Assembly: GCA_001940845.1 (NCBI GenBank)
Contig: MSGV01000029.1
Span: 52,802-116,801, forward strand
Source: Christensenellaceae bacterium Phil7
GTDB lineage: Bacteria > Bacillota > Clostridia > Christensenellales > CAG-138
Length of the DNA: 64,000 nt
Reading direction: 5' to 3'
Shown: positions 33,859 through 42,608 of the stretch, in pieces
Layout of the letters: every line of letters begins with the position of its first letter
How positions within the stretch are numbered: position 1 is the first letter of the stretch
Notes under the pieces: generated by a model
What the model was told of the DNA's origin: nothing
The model's database searches: none
What the model saw: the letters and a program-made list of their open reading frames with translations, nothing else
Program-made: the position numbers and the translations under genes

Positions 33859-35380
33859 TTTTATCAGTTCCTCCGATCGATGTCATCATAAGGCCTATCT
33901 GCTCCTTGGTTGCGGCTCTGCCATCAACTATGCCGCTCACTCTTCCTGAGCAAAGAACCATTATCCTATCGCAAAGCTCCAGAAGCACATCCAAATCTTC
34001 TCCTACGTAGATAACAGCAGTGCCTTTTTTCTTCTGCTCATTTAGAAGCTGATAAATCGCCATAGACGTATTGATATCCAGTCCTCTAACTGCATAGGCC
34101 GTCATAAGTAACGCAGGGTCTCCGGCGATCTCGCGGCCTACCAACACCTTCTGTACATTGCCGCCCGAAAGCTTACTGACTTGGGTTTTCAGATTTGGAG
34201 TTACTACTCCGAGCTCATCCACAACCTGAGATGCCAGCTCTTTTGGCTTTTTCATGTTTACAAAGCCGGATTTACCATCCAAGTAGCTCCTCAAAAGCAT
34301 GTTATCCGGAATGTCCATACTCCCAACAAGCCCCATTCCAAGCCTGTCCTCCGGAACAAAAGCAAATCCAACACCCATGCTGTAAATCTGCTGAGGATTT
34401 TTACCGCATAGCTGCTCCTCCATACCGGTCTTTGGATCCATATAGATTATCGATGAACGTTTTTCAGCCGCTTGGAGCCCAGCTATCGCTTCCAGCAGTT
34501 CTTTCTGACCGCTGCCTGTTATACCTGCAATACCAAGTATCTCACCGCCAAAAGCATCAAATGATACATCGTCCAATCTCAAAACTCCAAGATTATCCCT
34601 CACCGAAAGATGCTCAACCTTAAGGCGGGTCGTCGTTTTTTCTACAATTGGGCGCTCTATGTTGAGTGAAACACTGCGCCCCACCATCATATTGGATAGG
34701 CTTTGTGCATCGGTATCACCGGTGTTTACATCTCCAATATACTCGCCTTTTCGCAGCACTGCAACACGATCAGATATATCAAGCACCTCATGGAGTTTAT
34801 GAGTTATTATTACCACAGACTTACCATCTGCCTTCATAGCACGCATGACTGAAAATAATTTCTCCGTCTCCTGCGGAGTTAAAACAGCGGTAGGTTCATC
34901 AAGAATCAATATATCTGCACCACGATAGAGCACCTTCACAATCTCTAGCGTCTGCTTTTCAGACACGGACATTTCATAAACTTTTTTGTCTGACTCTACT
35001 GCAAAACCATATTTATCACATATCTGCTTTATTCCGTCCTTTGCATCCTTGAGCTTGCCATTAATGCCAAGTAAAACGTTCTCTGCCGCTGTAAAAACAT
35101 CGATCAATTTAAAATGCTGATGTATCATACCGATATGAAGCGCAAAGGCATCCTTGGGCGATTTTATTACCACCGGAACACCATTCACTTCTATGCTGCC
35201 CGAATCCGGGAAGTATATGCCCGACAGCATATTCATAAGTGTCGTCTTACCGCTGCCATTCTCTCCAAGCAGCGAAAGTATCTCACCCTTATAGATATTA
35301 AGGCATACATTTCGATTTGCATATACATCACCGAATCTCTTTGTAATATCCGTCATCCTTATTGCGATTTCGGTTCCCAC
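33851..35380 (-). CDS. nupO: Nucleoside ABC transporter ATPase, two NBDs (NupO-like)
   Basis: 509 residues with two tandem ATPase domains. The first has GENGSGKTT, signature MSVSEKQTLEIV and Walker B ILILDEPTAVLTP; the second has GITGSGQKE in place of Walker A, LSGGNVQKV and YAVRGLD, the usual degenerate form in this family. It powers uptake of nucleosides. The frame starts with GTG, which lacks an SD and lies 7 nt after a TATAAA, so either leaderless translation or the internal ATG eight codons later is possible. The binding lipoprotein is not in the operon; the BMP protein at 45.1 kb is the natural candidate. Confidence 0.9.
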   Translation of the reverse strand: MGTEIAIRMTDITKRFGDVYANRNVCLNIYKGEILSLLGENGSGKTTLMNMLSGIYFPDSGSIEVNGVPVVIKSPKDAFALHIGMIHQHFKLIDVFTAAENVLLGINGKLKDAKDGIKQICDKYGFAVESDKKVYEMSVSEKQTLEIVKVLYRGADILILDEPTAVLTPQETEKLFSVMRAMKADGKSVVIITHKLHEVLDISDRVAVLRKGEYIGDVNTGDTDAQSLSNMMVGRSVSLNIERPIVEKTTTRLKVEHLSVRDNLGVLRLDDVSFDAFGGEILGIAGITGSGQKELLEAIAGLQAAEKRSSIIYMDPKTGMEEQLCGKNPQQIYSMGVGFAFVPEDRLGMGLVGSMDIPDNMLLRSYLDGKSGFVNMKKPKELASQVVDELGVVTPNLKTQVSKLSGGNVQKVLVGREIAGDPALLMTAYAVRGLDINTSMAIYQLLNEQKKKGTAVIYVGEDLDVLLELCDRIMVLCSGRVSGIVDGRAATKEQIGLMMTSIGGTDKND

Positions 35381-35599
35381 TTTAATAATTTATACCGTCC
35401 CTCTCTTATTTTTCTCACTCAATCATTAACCACGAGGAACCGCAGCAAATACTGCGATATATTCAAGGTTTATATTGAAAGACTGACGAAAATTAAAAAT
35501 CACCGCCATTTTATTTGATTATACCAAAACGAATTGCGAATGTAAACGAAATTTGGCTGAAAATCTAATATATACTCATAATTTGCATAAATAAACTAA

Positions 35600-35629
35600 G
35601 ACGACCAAGCATTTCGACACTTGATCGTC
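35600..35629 (-). terminator. Terminator of the RraB-like gene
   Basis: GACGATCAAG pairs with CTTGGTCGTC (one G-U) on the minus strand, followed by TTAGTTTATTT. Confidence 0.65.
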
Positions 35630-35652
35630 CCTTTCAATATCCACAATACAGC

Positions 35653-36423
35653 CTATCGCCTTTTCAGCAGCGATTGCGCCGGACAATCCCAGAATATCAA
35701 TCTTCCGCCATACGGTTCCGCAAGCTCAATTGCTGCTGTCGTGACCGCATCAACCTCAATCTTTTCAAGTGCGCAAACCTTATGAATTATCAAACCAAAC
35801 GCAAACTCATTGCTGCCGGTATCTTCATATGATCCAACCGCAAACCCGCTCTCAAGTGCCTTTGGTTCAAACGCCAAGCATGATGGTTCATTTGGGAATG
35901 CCATGTGAATATTCAGCCTTCGCGGTGCAAGCGTGTCGCCACGATCACGGAGGAACTCCAAATTTTCACGATTATGCTCTGTCTGCTGCTTTGCATCCGT
36001 CGGTAAGAGCAAGGTTCTGTAGGTCGAATAATCGGATTCCTCAATGAGCACACATTGCTTATGAAAGCCCTTCTCCGCATTTATGAGTGCAGAAAATGCC
36101 TCAAGCGAACCTATATCACCTTCATAGAGGTAAAGCCTAAGCACAAGCCCGCATTGTATACTTCCCACAAGACAAGCGCAGCTCTTTGCGGCAAGCCTCC
36201 GAGCAATTTCCAACAGCTTCTGAACTTCCTTTGCGCTCAGAACACTACGCTTTCGGTTCCCTATGAGAACTGTCAAGAGAGGCGTTATCTCCCTTTCCTG
36301 TGCCGCGCCTGAACGGACTCTAATCCTAGCGCATTCAAGAAAATCAAGGTCAATGCTAAATACCGCAGACTTTCCCTCAAAATTCCAATCATATGTGAAA
36401 TAATTCTTTGTTGTTTTAGGCAT
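35653..36423 (-). CDS. RraB-like domain protein with an N-terminal extension
   Basis: 256 residues. The C-terminal half (about 140-256) follows the RraB pattern: NRENLEFLRDRGDTLAPRR, FPNEPSCLAFEPKALESGF and IELAEPYGG. RraB binds and inhibits RNase E in Proteobacteria. The N-terminal half (1-135), with KSAVFSIDLDFLECARIR and TVLIGNRKRSVLSAKEV, resembles DUF695-type sequences that sometimes accompany RraB domains. The assignment is by pattern only and needs a profile search. The start codon ATG lacks a strong SD. It lies downstream of alaS on the same strand. Confidence 0.55.
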   Translation of the reverse strand: MPKTTKNYFTYDWNFEGKSAVFSIDLDFLECARIRVRSGAAQEREITPLLTVLIGNRKRSVLSAKEVQKLLEIARRLAAKSCACLVGSIQCGLVLRLYLYEGDIGSLEAFSALINAEKGFHKQCVLIEESDYSTYRTLLLPTDAKQQTEHNRENLEFLRDRGDTLAPRRLNIHMAFPNEPSCLAFEPKALESGFAVGSYEDTGSNEFAFGLIIHKVCALEKIEVDAVTTAAIELAEPYGGRLIFWDCPAQSLLKRR

Positions 36424-36520
36424 ATTGTTATCATATTTTTTGACACACTATCTGCAATGAGGCTGAATCCCTTTGTATCGATCCAGTTTATCCATTGGAA
36501 CAGCTATCAAAATTTAAGCT

Positions 36521-38314
36521 TCACTCCTTTGGAACGAGTATAGCCTTGATCCTTCTTACTCCTGCACTTGAGGCTTCTTCCTTCTTGATCTTGAAGTTAC
36601 CCAAATCGCCCGTATTGGATGCATGGGGACCACCGCAGATCTCGCAGCTATAATCTCCCATCGTATAGACCTTAACCTTCTCGCCATATTTATCGCCGAA
36701 CAATCCGATCGCTCCCTTCGCACGTGCTTCCGGAACCGACATCTCCTCGCAGACGATATCCACATGAGCATCGATAGCTTCCTGAACCAGGGCTTCAACC
36801 CGCTTCAGCTCCTCCGGCGTAACCTTCCTTGGAAAACTGAAATCAAACCTAAGCCTCTCAGCTGTGATGTTACTGCCCTTCTGTGAAACACTCTCATCAA
36901 GAACCTTTCTAAGTGCTGCTTGCAGCAGATGGGTAGCTGTATGCAGTTTTGCAGTTTCATCCGTGGCTTCAGCAAGGCCGCCTTTAAATCTCTGCTCCGC
37001 ACCCGCCTTGGACTTCTGCTGATGCTCTTCAAAAGCCGAACGGAAACCAGCTGTATCCACAGTCAAGCCATTTTCCTTTGCCATCTCCTCAGTAAACTCA
37101 ATCGGGAAACCAAAGGTATCAAAAAGACGGAATGCACTTCTTCCATCGATAATTCCATTATCGAATTTGCCTTTTATACGTTCAAACTCGCGCATTCCAT
37201 TGACAAGTGTACGTTGAAAACGAGCTTCCTCCGCATTTAACTCCATAACAATATGCTTCCGGTTTTCCTCAAGCTCCGGATATACATTGCCATAATCAGA
37301 GATAACGACCTCTGCAACCCTGCTGAGAGAATTATCACCCATCCCAAGCTGCATGGCATACCTGAGCGCACGGCGTATAAGCCTACGCAGGATGTATCCC
37401 TGATCTACATTTGATGGGGTCACTCCACGCGGATCACCAAGCATGAACGTAGCTGTACGGATATGATCAGCAACTATGCGGAATGCTTTTATCGTATCCT
37501 CATCATCATTATATTTCTTACCGGAAAGCTCTGAAATTTTATCAAGAATGTTAGTAAAAGCATCGGTATCGTATACGCTCCCGGCTCCCTGAAGAGTGGC
37601 AACCGTCCGCTCAAGCCCCATCCCGGTATCTACATTCTTTCTATCCAGCGGACGAAGAGGTTCATTGATCGGCTGAAAATATTCCATAAATACATTATTC
37701 CATATTTCCAAATACTTACCGCAGGAGCATGATGGATCGCATGATTCGCAGCATTTATCCTTTCCCGTATCGAAAAAGATCTCCGTATCCGGGCCGCACG
37801 GTCCGCTCGTTCCTGGAATCCACCAATTGTGTTTCGCTCCAAGATAGAAGATATGCGATGGATCAACGCCCATCTCAACCCAGCGATCATGAGAATGCGT
37901 ATCTCTTGGGGCATTTTCGTTTCCCTCAAAGCATGTGAAATAAAGCCTATCCTTATCAATCCCAAGCCATTTTTCATCGGTCAGAAATTCCCAGCTCCAT
38001 GCTATGGATTCATTTTTGAAGTAGTCACCCAGCGACCAGTTACCCAACATTTCAAAAAATGTCAGATGGCTTGCATCGCCAACCTCATCAATATCGCCGG
38101 TCCGCACACATTTCTGCACATCGGTCAGTCTATTCCCAGCAGGATGTGCAGCACCAAGCAAATATGGTACAAGCGGATGCATTCCGGCTGTCGTGAACAA
38201 CACAGTGGGGTCATTCTCCGGTATTAGGGAAGCAGATGGGATGATCGTATGACCCTTTTCGCTGAAAAACTGAAGGAAGAGCTTGCGAAGCTCTGTAGTC
38301 GTAAGTGATTTCAT
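36521..38314 (-). CDS. alaS: Alanyl-tRNA synthetase, minimal form
   Basis: 597 residues versus about 870 in most bacteria. The class II catalytic core (SASLIPENDPTVLFTTAGMH, FFEMLGNWSLGDYF, NVDTGMGLERTVA) is complete. After the DTFGFPIEFTEE segment the protein goes almost directly to the editing-domain motif LHTATHLL (about 457), skipping the usual ~90-residue beta-barrel with its ESGGQxGD motif, and it ends with the SAD motif CEICGGPH and AGVRRIKAIL, so the oligomerisation/C-Ala domain is missing too. Zinc ligands for editing (HxxxH, C, H) remain. A cysteine-rich CCESCDPSCSCGKY insert lies near 185. Such short AlaRS forms occur in some Clostridia. Weak SD. Confidence 0.92.
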   Translation of the reverse strand: MKSLTTTELRKLFLQFFSEKGHTIIPSASLIPENDPTVLFTTAGMHPLVPYLLGAAHPAGNRLTDVQKCVRTGDIDEVGDASHLTFFEMLGNWSLGDYFKNESIAWSWEFLTDEKWLGIDKDRLYFTCFEGNENAPRDTHSHDRWVEMGVDPSHIFYLGAKHNWWIPGTSGPCGPDTEIFFDTGKDKCCESCDPSCSCGKYLEIWNNVFMEYFQPINEPLRPLDRKNVDTGMGLERTVATLQGAGSVYDTDAFTNILDKISELSGKKYNDDEDTIKAFRIVADHIRTATFMLGDPRGVTPSNVDQGYILRRLIRRALRYAMQLGMGDNSLSRVAEVVISDYGNVYPELEENRKHIVMELNAEEARFQRTLVNGMREFERIKGKFDNGIIDGRSAFRLFDTFGFPIEFTEEMAKENGLTVDTAGFRSAFEEHQQKSKAGAEQRFKGGLAEATDETAKLHTATHLLQAALRKVLDESVSQKGSNITAERLRFDFSFPRKVTPEELKRVEALVQEAIDAHVDIVCEEMSVPEARAKGAIGLFGDKYGEKVKVYTMGDYSCEICGGPHASNTGDLGNFKIKKEEASSAGVRRIKAILVPKE

Positions 38315-38335
38315 ATTGAACCAGCCTTCTATTTT

Positions 38336-38503
38336 TTAATATACCCTGTTTTCAGGTTTTTTCTCCACTATGCTCCGGCTGGAGCCCCGAGCAACATAGA
38401 GAATTTTGTTGTTAAAATGCCATGGAATATCAACGATCATTCCAACACCATCGAAGTTAAAGCCCTTTCCGCTGCCTTCACTCATCTCATTAAAAGAACC
38501 CAC
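38336..38503 (-). CDS. Small ORF of 55 residues upstream of alaS
   Basis: Starts with GTG, with GAGG at 9 nt spacing, and ends 21 nt before alaS on the same strand. The product is polar at first (GSFNEMSEGSGKGFNFDGVG), then hydrophobic (MIVDIPWHF, KILYVA) and basic at the end. An internal ATG six codons in is an alternative start. It has no match I recognise, and could be a small gene or a leader ORF. No T-box elements (no AGGGTGGNACCGCG-like sequence) were found around it. Confidence 0.45.
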   Translation of the reverse strand: MGSFNEMSEGSGKGFNFDGVGMIVDIPWHFNNKILYVARGSSRSIVEKKPENRVY

Positions 38504-38558
38504 GTCGAAAGACCTCTTTTTAAGTATAAGAAATGCAAAAGCATGAAGATTGTATCAG

Positions 38559-38587
38559 CTTATAACCCCTCAGCATAATCACGTTAA
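38559..38587 (-). promoter_or_regulatory. Candidate promoter for the small ORF and alaS
   Basis: Minus strand TTAACG (38582-38587), 17 nt, TATAAG (38559-38564), about 55 nt before the small ORF. Confidence 0.45.
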
Positions 38588-38706
38588 GAATTCTACGCTT
38601 GATTCCAATGGTTATAAATCAGGTTTCCCCAATTTTGTATTATACTGTCTCATTTCCTCATTGTCAATGCCGGCGCCATGATATTTTCAAGTTCCGGTTG
38701 AAGAAT

Positions 38707-38743
38707 GAGCCCGTTTCCCCACATGTCTTAGAGAAACAGGCCC
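38707..38743 (-). terminator. gpmI terminator
   Basis: An 11-bp stem with two G-U pairs (GGGCCTGTTTC with GAAACGGGCTC on the minus strand), followed by ATTCTTC. Confidence 0.55.
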
Positions 38744-38801
38744 GATCTGGCTATTAACTCATAATATTACATGCCGCTATGCTTATTCATTCAAAAGCAT
38801 A

Positions 38802-40358
38802 TCATCTGTTAAGATCGCTTACCAGCAGGTTCCTTCCAGTCATCTCTTTTGGAACCGGCAGTCCCATCATATTTAAAAGAGTCGGCGCAATATCGCAAAG
38901 TCTTCCACCTTCATAAAAACGTCGATGTCTGATATCATTCGAAATGAATATTAGAGGAACCGGATTTATCGTATGAGCAGTGAACGGTGCACCGTTATCC
39001 GAGATCATACGCTCGCAATTTCCATGGTCGGCAGTTATCAAGCATTCTCCGCCATTAGCAAGTATCCTGTCCACAACCAGCTTTGTGCAGCTATCCACCG
39101 CTTGAACCGCCTTTATCGCGGCTTCAAGGTTACCTGTATGCCCAACCATATCCGGGTTAGCAAAATTTAAGACCATGAAATCGAACCTTCCTGAATCTAT
39201 AGCCTCACAAGCCTTCGCAGCCACTTCGTAGGCACTCATCTCAGGCTTCAAATCATAGGTCTGCACAGCAGGTGACGGTATCAGTTCTCTTTTTTCTCCT
39301 GGATATGGTGCCTCGATGCCGCCATTGAAGAAAAATGTGACATGCGCATATTTTTCTGTCTCTGCAATATGAAATTGAGTCTTTCCAAGCTTTGAAAGAT
39401 GTTCCGCCAGAGTATTCTTTGGATTCTCCGTCCTGAATGCAATATCCACACTATCACCAAAACTGGCATCATATTGTGTAAAGCATACATAGTGAACCGG
39501 AAAAAAGCCGCTCCGGCGCTCAAATTTTGAAAAACGCTCATCTACAAATGCATGAGTTATCTCCCTTGCCCTATCAGGACGGAAATTAAAGAATACAATG
39601 CTGTCATTCGGTTTTATTGTGGCAATTGGCTCTCCATCGGACTCGGTTATCACTGCTGGCAGCATAAATTCATCGGTTAATCCCTCGTCATATGAGGCAT
39701 GAACAGCAGCATCTGCAGATGCGAACCTGTTTCCTTCCCCATACACCATTGCCGCATATGCCTTTTCGATTCGGTCATAGTGGTTATCCCGATCCATGGC
39801 ATAGTAACGCCCCATTACGGTAGCTATTCTTCCGCATTCGATGCTGGAAAGCGAAGCTTGCAGCCTTGCTATAAAACGGCTGCCGCTCTTAGGCGAGGTA
39901 TCTCTACCATCCATGAAGCAATGTATATAGACCTTCTTCAGCTTATGCGCTTTAGCAAGTCTGACAAGTGCAATCAAATGCTCTATATGGCTATGCACAC
40001 CTCCGTCTGAGAGTAAGCCATATAGGTGCAGTGAGGAATCATGCTCGCGGCAATTCTCAATAGCACCAATTAACGCAGGATTTGAATTGATGCTGCCATC
40101 GCGCACGGCAGTAGTTATTCTGAGCAATTCCTGATAAATTACCCTCCCGGCACCGATATTCAGATGCCCAACCTCGGAATTTCCCATCTGCCCCTCCGGC
40201 AGACCAACATCTTCACCAGAAGCACTTATAAGTGTATCTGGATACATTGCCATGTATGAATGTATGTTCGGAACGCCCTCCAAGGCTATTGCGTTCCCCC
40301 TTCGTTCCCTACGATAGCCAAAACCATCGAGGATTATTAATGCAGTAAGTTTTTTCAC
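38802..40358 (-). CDS. gpmI: 2,3-bisphosphoglycerate-independent phosphoglycerate mutase
   Basis: 518 residues, the normal size for the metal-dependent enzyme that interconverts 3- and 2-phosphoglycerate. The N-terminal LIILDGFG with the first metal Asp, PDTLISASGEDVGLPEGQMGNSEVGH with the catalytic Ser, HCFMDGRDTSP, and ITADHGNCERM are all present. The start is GTG with no visible SD; it is fixed by the conserved N-terminus. It lies downstream of the PGK-TIM fusion, so lower glycolysis genes are clustered, but a perfect hairpin separates them. Confidence 0.95.
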   Translation of the reverse strand: MKKLTALIILDGFGYRRERRGNAIALEGVPNIHSYMAMYPDTLISASGEDVGLPEGQMGNSEVGHLNIGAGRVIYQELLRITTAVRDGSINSNPALIGAIENCREHDSSLHLYGLLSDGGVHSHIEHLIALVRLAKAHKLKKVYIHCFMDGRDTSPKSGSRFIARLQASLSSIECGRIATVMGRYYAMDRDNHYDRIEKAYAAMVYGEGNRFASADAAVHASYDEGLTDEFMLPAVITESDGEPIATIKPNDSIVFFNFRPDRAREITHAFVDERFSKFERRSGFFPVHYVCFTQYDASFGDSVDIAFRTENPKNTLAEHLSKLGKTQFHIAETEKYAHVTFFFNGGIEAPYPGEKRELIPSPAVQTYDLKPEMSAYEVAAKACEAIDSGRFDFMVLNFANPDMVGHTGNLEAAIKAVQAVDSCTKLVVDRILANGGECLITADHGNCERMISDNGAPFTAHTINPVPLIFISNDIRHRRFYEGGRLCDIAPTLLNMMGLPVPKEMTGRNLLVSDLNR

Positions 40359-40425
40359 TGGTTATATTTATTGTTTCATTAATGCACAGCGAGTATATAC
40401 TCAATATCAGCCCTTTTCTCTACAC

Positions 40426-40448
40426 GGAGGTCGGCTAAGCCGACCTCC
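40426..40448 (-). terminator. Strong hairpin between the PGK-TIM gene and gpmI
   Basis: GGAGGTCGGCT pairs perfectly with AGCCGACCTCC with a minimal loop. The minus-strand sequence after it is not T-rich, so it may be a processing or stability element that sets different levels of the two genes. Confidence 0.55.
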
Positions 40449-40491
40449 ATATAAAATTATGTGCTGGGCACATACTCGCTTATTATCTTTT

Positions 40492-42426
40492 TTATGCTTT
40501 TATAACTTTTGCAAAATCTTCAGCCTTGAGGCTTGCTCCGCCAATAAGCCCGCCATCGATCTCCGGCATGGACTTAAGCCCAGCAGCATTCTTAGCGTTC
40601 ATGCTGCCGCCATAGAGGATTCGAGTTTGTTCGGCAAAGGCTGCTCCATAGAGTTCGGCAACGACACTTCTTATCGCTCCAATGGTACGATTTGCCTCCT
40701 CATCCGTTGCGGTTTTGCCCGTTCCAATCGCCCATATGGGTTCATACGCTATTATGATAGTCTCCGCTTTATCGGCTGTAATACCGTTATAGAGGGCACG
40801 AACCTGTCCTGCCAGGAAGCTATCGGTTATGCCTGCCTCACGCTGCTCAAGAGTTTCGCCAACGCAAACGATTGGAATGAGTTCATTCTCTAATGCCGCT
40901 TTCACCCTCATGTTTACCGTTTCATCCGTCTCTCCAAAATACTGTCTACGCTCACTATGCCCGATTATCGCATATTCTACGCCAATATTTTTCAGCATAT
41001 CCGCACTTATCTCGCCCGTAAAAGCCCCCTTTGCTGCCCAATGAACATTCTGAGCCCCAAGATGTATGTTGGTTCCCTTTACCCTCTTTGCTGCACAGGA
41101 TAGATCAACGAACGGAGGACATACAACTATATCGCAAGCTGATTCGGAAACAAGCGGGATCAATTCCTCGACAAGAACCTTTGTCTCATCGCGATTCATG
41201 TTCATCTTCCAGTTGCCTGCAATGAGCTTTTTACGCTCCGGTTTATCGAGCAGACAGGCTATGCCGGGAAGAGTCTTACCCTCCAGGAATTCAAGACTTG
41301 CTCCCCCACCGGTTGATATATGGCTCATTTTATCGCTCAGGCCAAATTTAGCGATAGCAGCAGCAGAATCACCTCCACCGATGATCGTGATGCCCTCACA
41401 TTCCGCACAGGCTCTTGCAATGGCCTCACTGCCCTGAGCAAAATTATCGAATTCAAATACGCCGAGCGGGCCATTCCAAACAACAGTTCCTGCTTCGCGA
41501 ATTATCTGAGCATACAGCTCATCCGTCTTTTCGCCTATATCCATGCCAATATACCCATCCGGTATCTCATCATAGGATATGGTCAGAATCTCCGTGTCGT
41601 TCTTGAATTCCTTGCCCACCACACAATCGACCGGCAACAGCATTCTGACGCCTTTTTTCTTGGCCTCATCCAAAAGAGTCTTAGCAAGATCGATGCTCTC
41701 CTCATCCAGCACGGAATTTCCAATATTGAGACCCATAGCTTTATAGAAGGTATAGCACATGCCTCCGCCAATAAGCAGTGTATCGCATTTATTGAGAAGA
41801 TTGCGTATGACTCCAATCTTATCCCTAACCTTCTTGCCTCCAAGCAGTGCTACGAATGGGCGCTCCGGATCGGATAAAGCCTTGCCCATCACGTCCAATT
41901 CCTTTTCGATCAGAAAGCCGCATACTGCCGGAAGATAATGAGCAACTCCCTCCGTGGATGCATGTGCGCGGTGAACCGTTCCGAAAGCATCGGAAACGTA
42001 GAGCTCAGCATAATCCGCAAGTGCTTTTGCAAATTTAGAATCATTTTTTTCCTCTTCTGCGTGAAAACGAAGGTTCTCCAGCAGCAGTACCTCACCATCC
42101 CTGAGCTCCGCTGCTTTTTTCTTTGCATCCTCACCGATCACATCGCTCGCAAAGCTGATATTGAGCCCAGGCAGGAGCTCTTGAAGCCTCTTTGCAACAG
42201 GAGCGAGACTCATTTCAGGAACGAATTTGCCCTTCGGCCTGCCCAGATGTGAGCAGAGAATCGTCCTTGCTTTATGCTCCGCAAGATAGCGTATCGTAGG
42301 CAGTGCCCCCAAAATTCGACTATCATCGGTTATCTGCTGATTTTCATCAAGGGGCACGTTAAAATCGACCCTCACCAGCACACGCTTACCAGATACGGGT
42401 ACATCCTTGACTGAAAGCTTTGACAT
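40492..42426 (-). CDS. pgk-tpiA: Phosphoglycerate kinase-triosephosphate isomerase fusion
   Basis: 644 residues in one uninterrupted frame. Residues 1-392 are a whole PGK ([32 protein letters not shown], and the C-terminal [13 protein letters not shown]), which makes ATP from 1,3-bisphosphoglycerate. Residues 400-644 are a whole TIM barrel with NWKMN (405-409), the catalytic His490 in GHSER and Glu562 in AYEPIW. The junction [18 protein letters not shown] has no linker. Natural PGK-TIM fusions are known from Thermotoga, where a bifunctional tetramer forms. GGAGG is ideally spaced. GAPDH is not in the window. Confidence 0.95.
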   Translation of the reverse strand: MSKLSVKDVPVSGKRVLVRVDFNVPLDENQQITDDSRILGALPTIRYLAEHKARTILCSHLGRPKGKFVPEMSLAPVAKRLQELLPGLNISFASDVIGEDAKKKAAELRDGEVLLLENLRFHAEEEKNDSKFAKALADYAELYVSDAFGTVHRAHASTEGVAHYLPAVCGFLIEKELDVMGKALSDPERPFVALLGGKKVRDKIGVIRNLLNKCDTLLIGGGMCYTFYKAMGLNIGNSVLDEESIDLAKTLLDEAKKKGVRMLLPVDCVVGKEFKNDTEILTISYDEIPDGYIGMDIGEKTDELYAQIIREAGTVVWNGPLGVFEFDNFAQGSEAIARACAECEGITIIGGGDSAAAIAKFGLSDKMSHISTGGGASLEFLEGKTLPGIACLLDKPERKKLIAGNWKMNMNRDETKVLVEELIPLVSESACDIVVCPPFVDLSCAAKRVKGTNIHLGAQNVHWAAKGAFTGEISADMLKNIGVEYAIIGHSERRQYFGETDETVNMRVKAALENELIPIVCVGETLEQREAGITDSFLAGQVRALYNGITADKAETIIIAYEPIWAIGTGKTATDEEANRTIGAIRSVVAELYGAAFAEQTRILYGGSMNAKNAAGLKSMPEIDGGLIGGASLKAEDFAKVIKA

Positions 42427-42548
42427 GTTAATATCCTCCGTAAATAGATGTTAATTAGAAATACTCATTAAACTCTTTTGTTTCTCAGGGAACATAGAAC
42501 GAACCGCATCATAAATCGGACTCGATCATAACTTCCCAATCTTACCCA

Positions 42549-42577
42549 ATTATACCATGCAAATACCTTTTGTACAA
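42549..42577 (-). promoter_or_regulatory. Promoter of the PGK-TIM gene
   Basis: Minus strand TTGTAC (42572-42577), 17 nt with TG before the -10, TATAAT (42549-42554). Confidence 0.7.
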
Positions 42578-42608
42578 CCGAAAAATTTAGTTTTACTGCT
42601 CTGCCGCA

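Noticed and set aside
33851..35380. Degenerate second ATPase domain of NupO as a sign of inactivation
   Set aside because: The altered Walker motifs in the C-terminal half are usual for this transporter family.
38315..38640. T-box riboswitch before alaS
   Set aside because: No conserved T-box bulge, AGTA or specifier-loop features; instead a small ORF is present.
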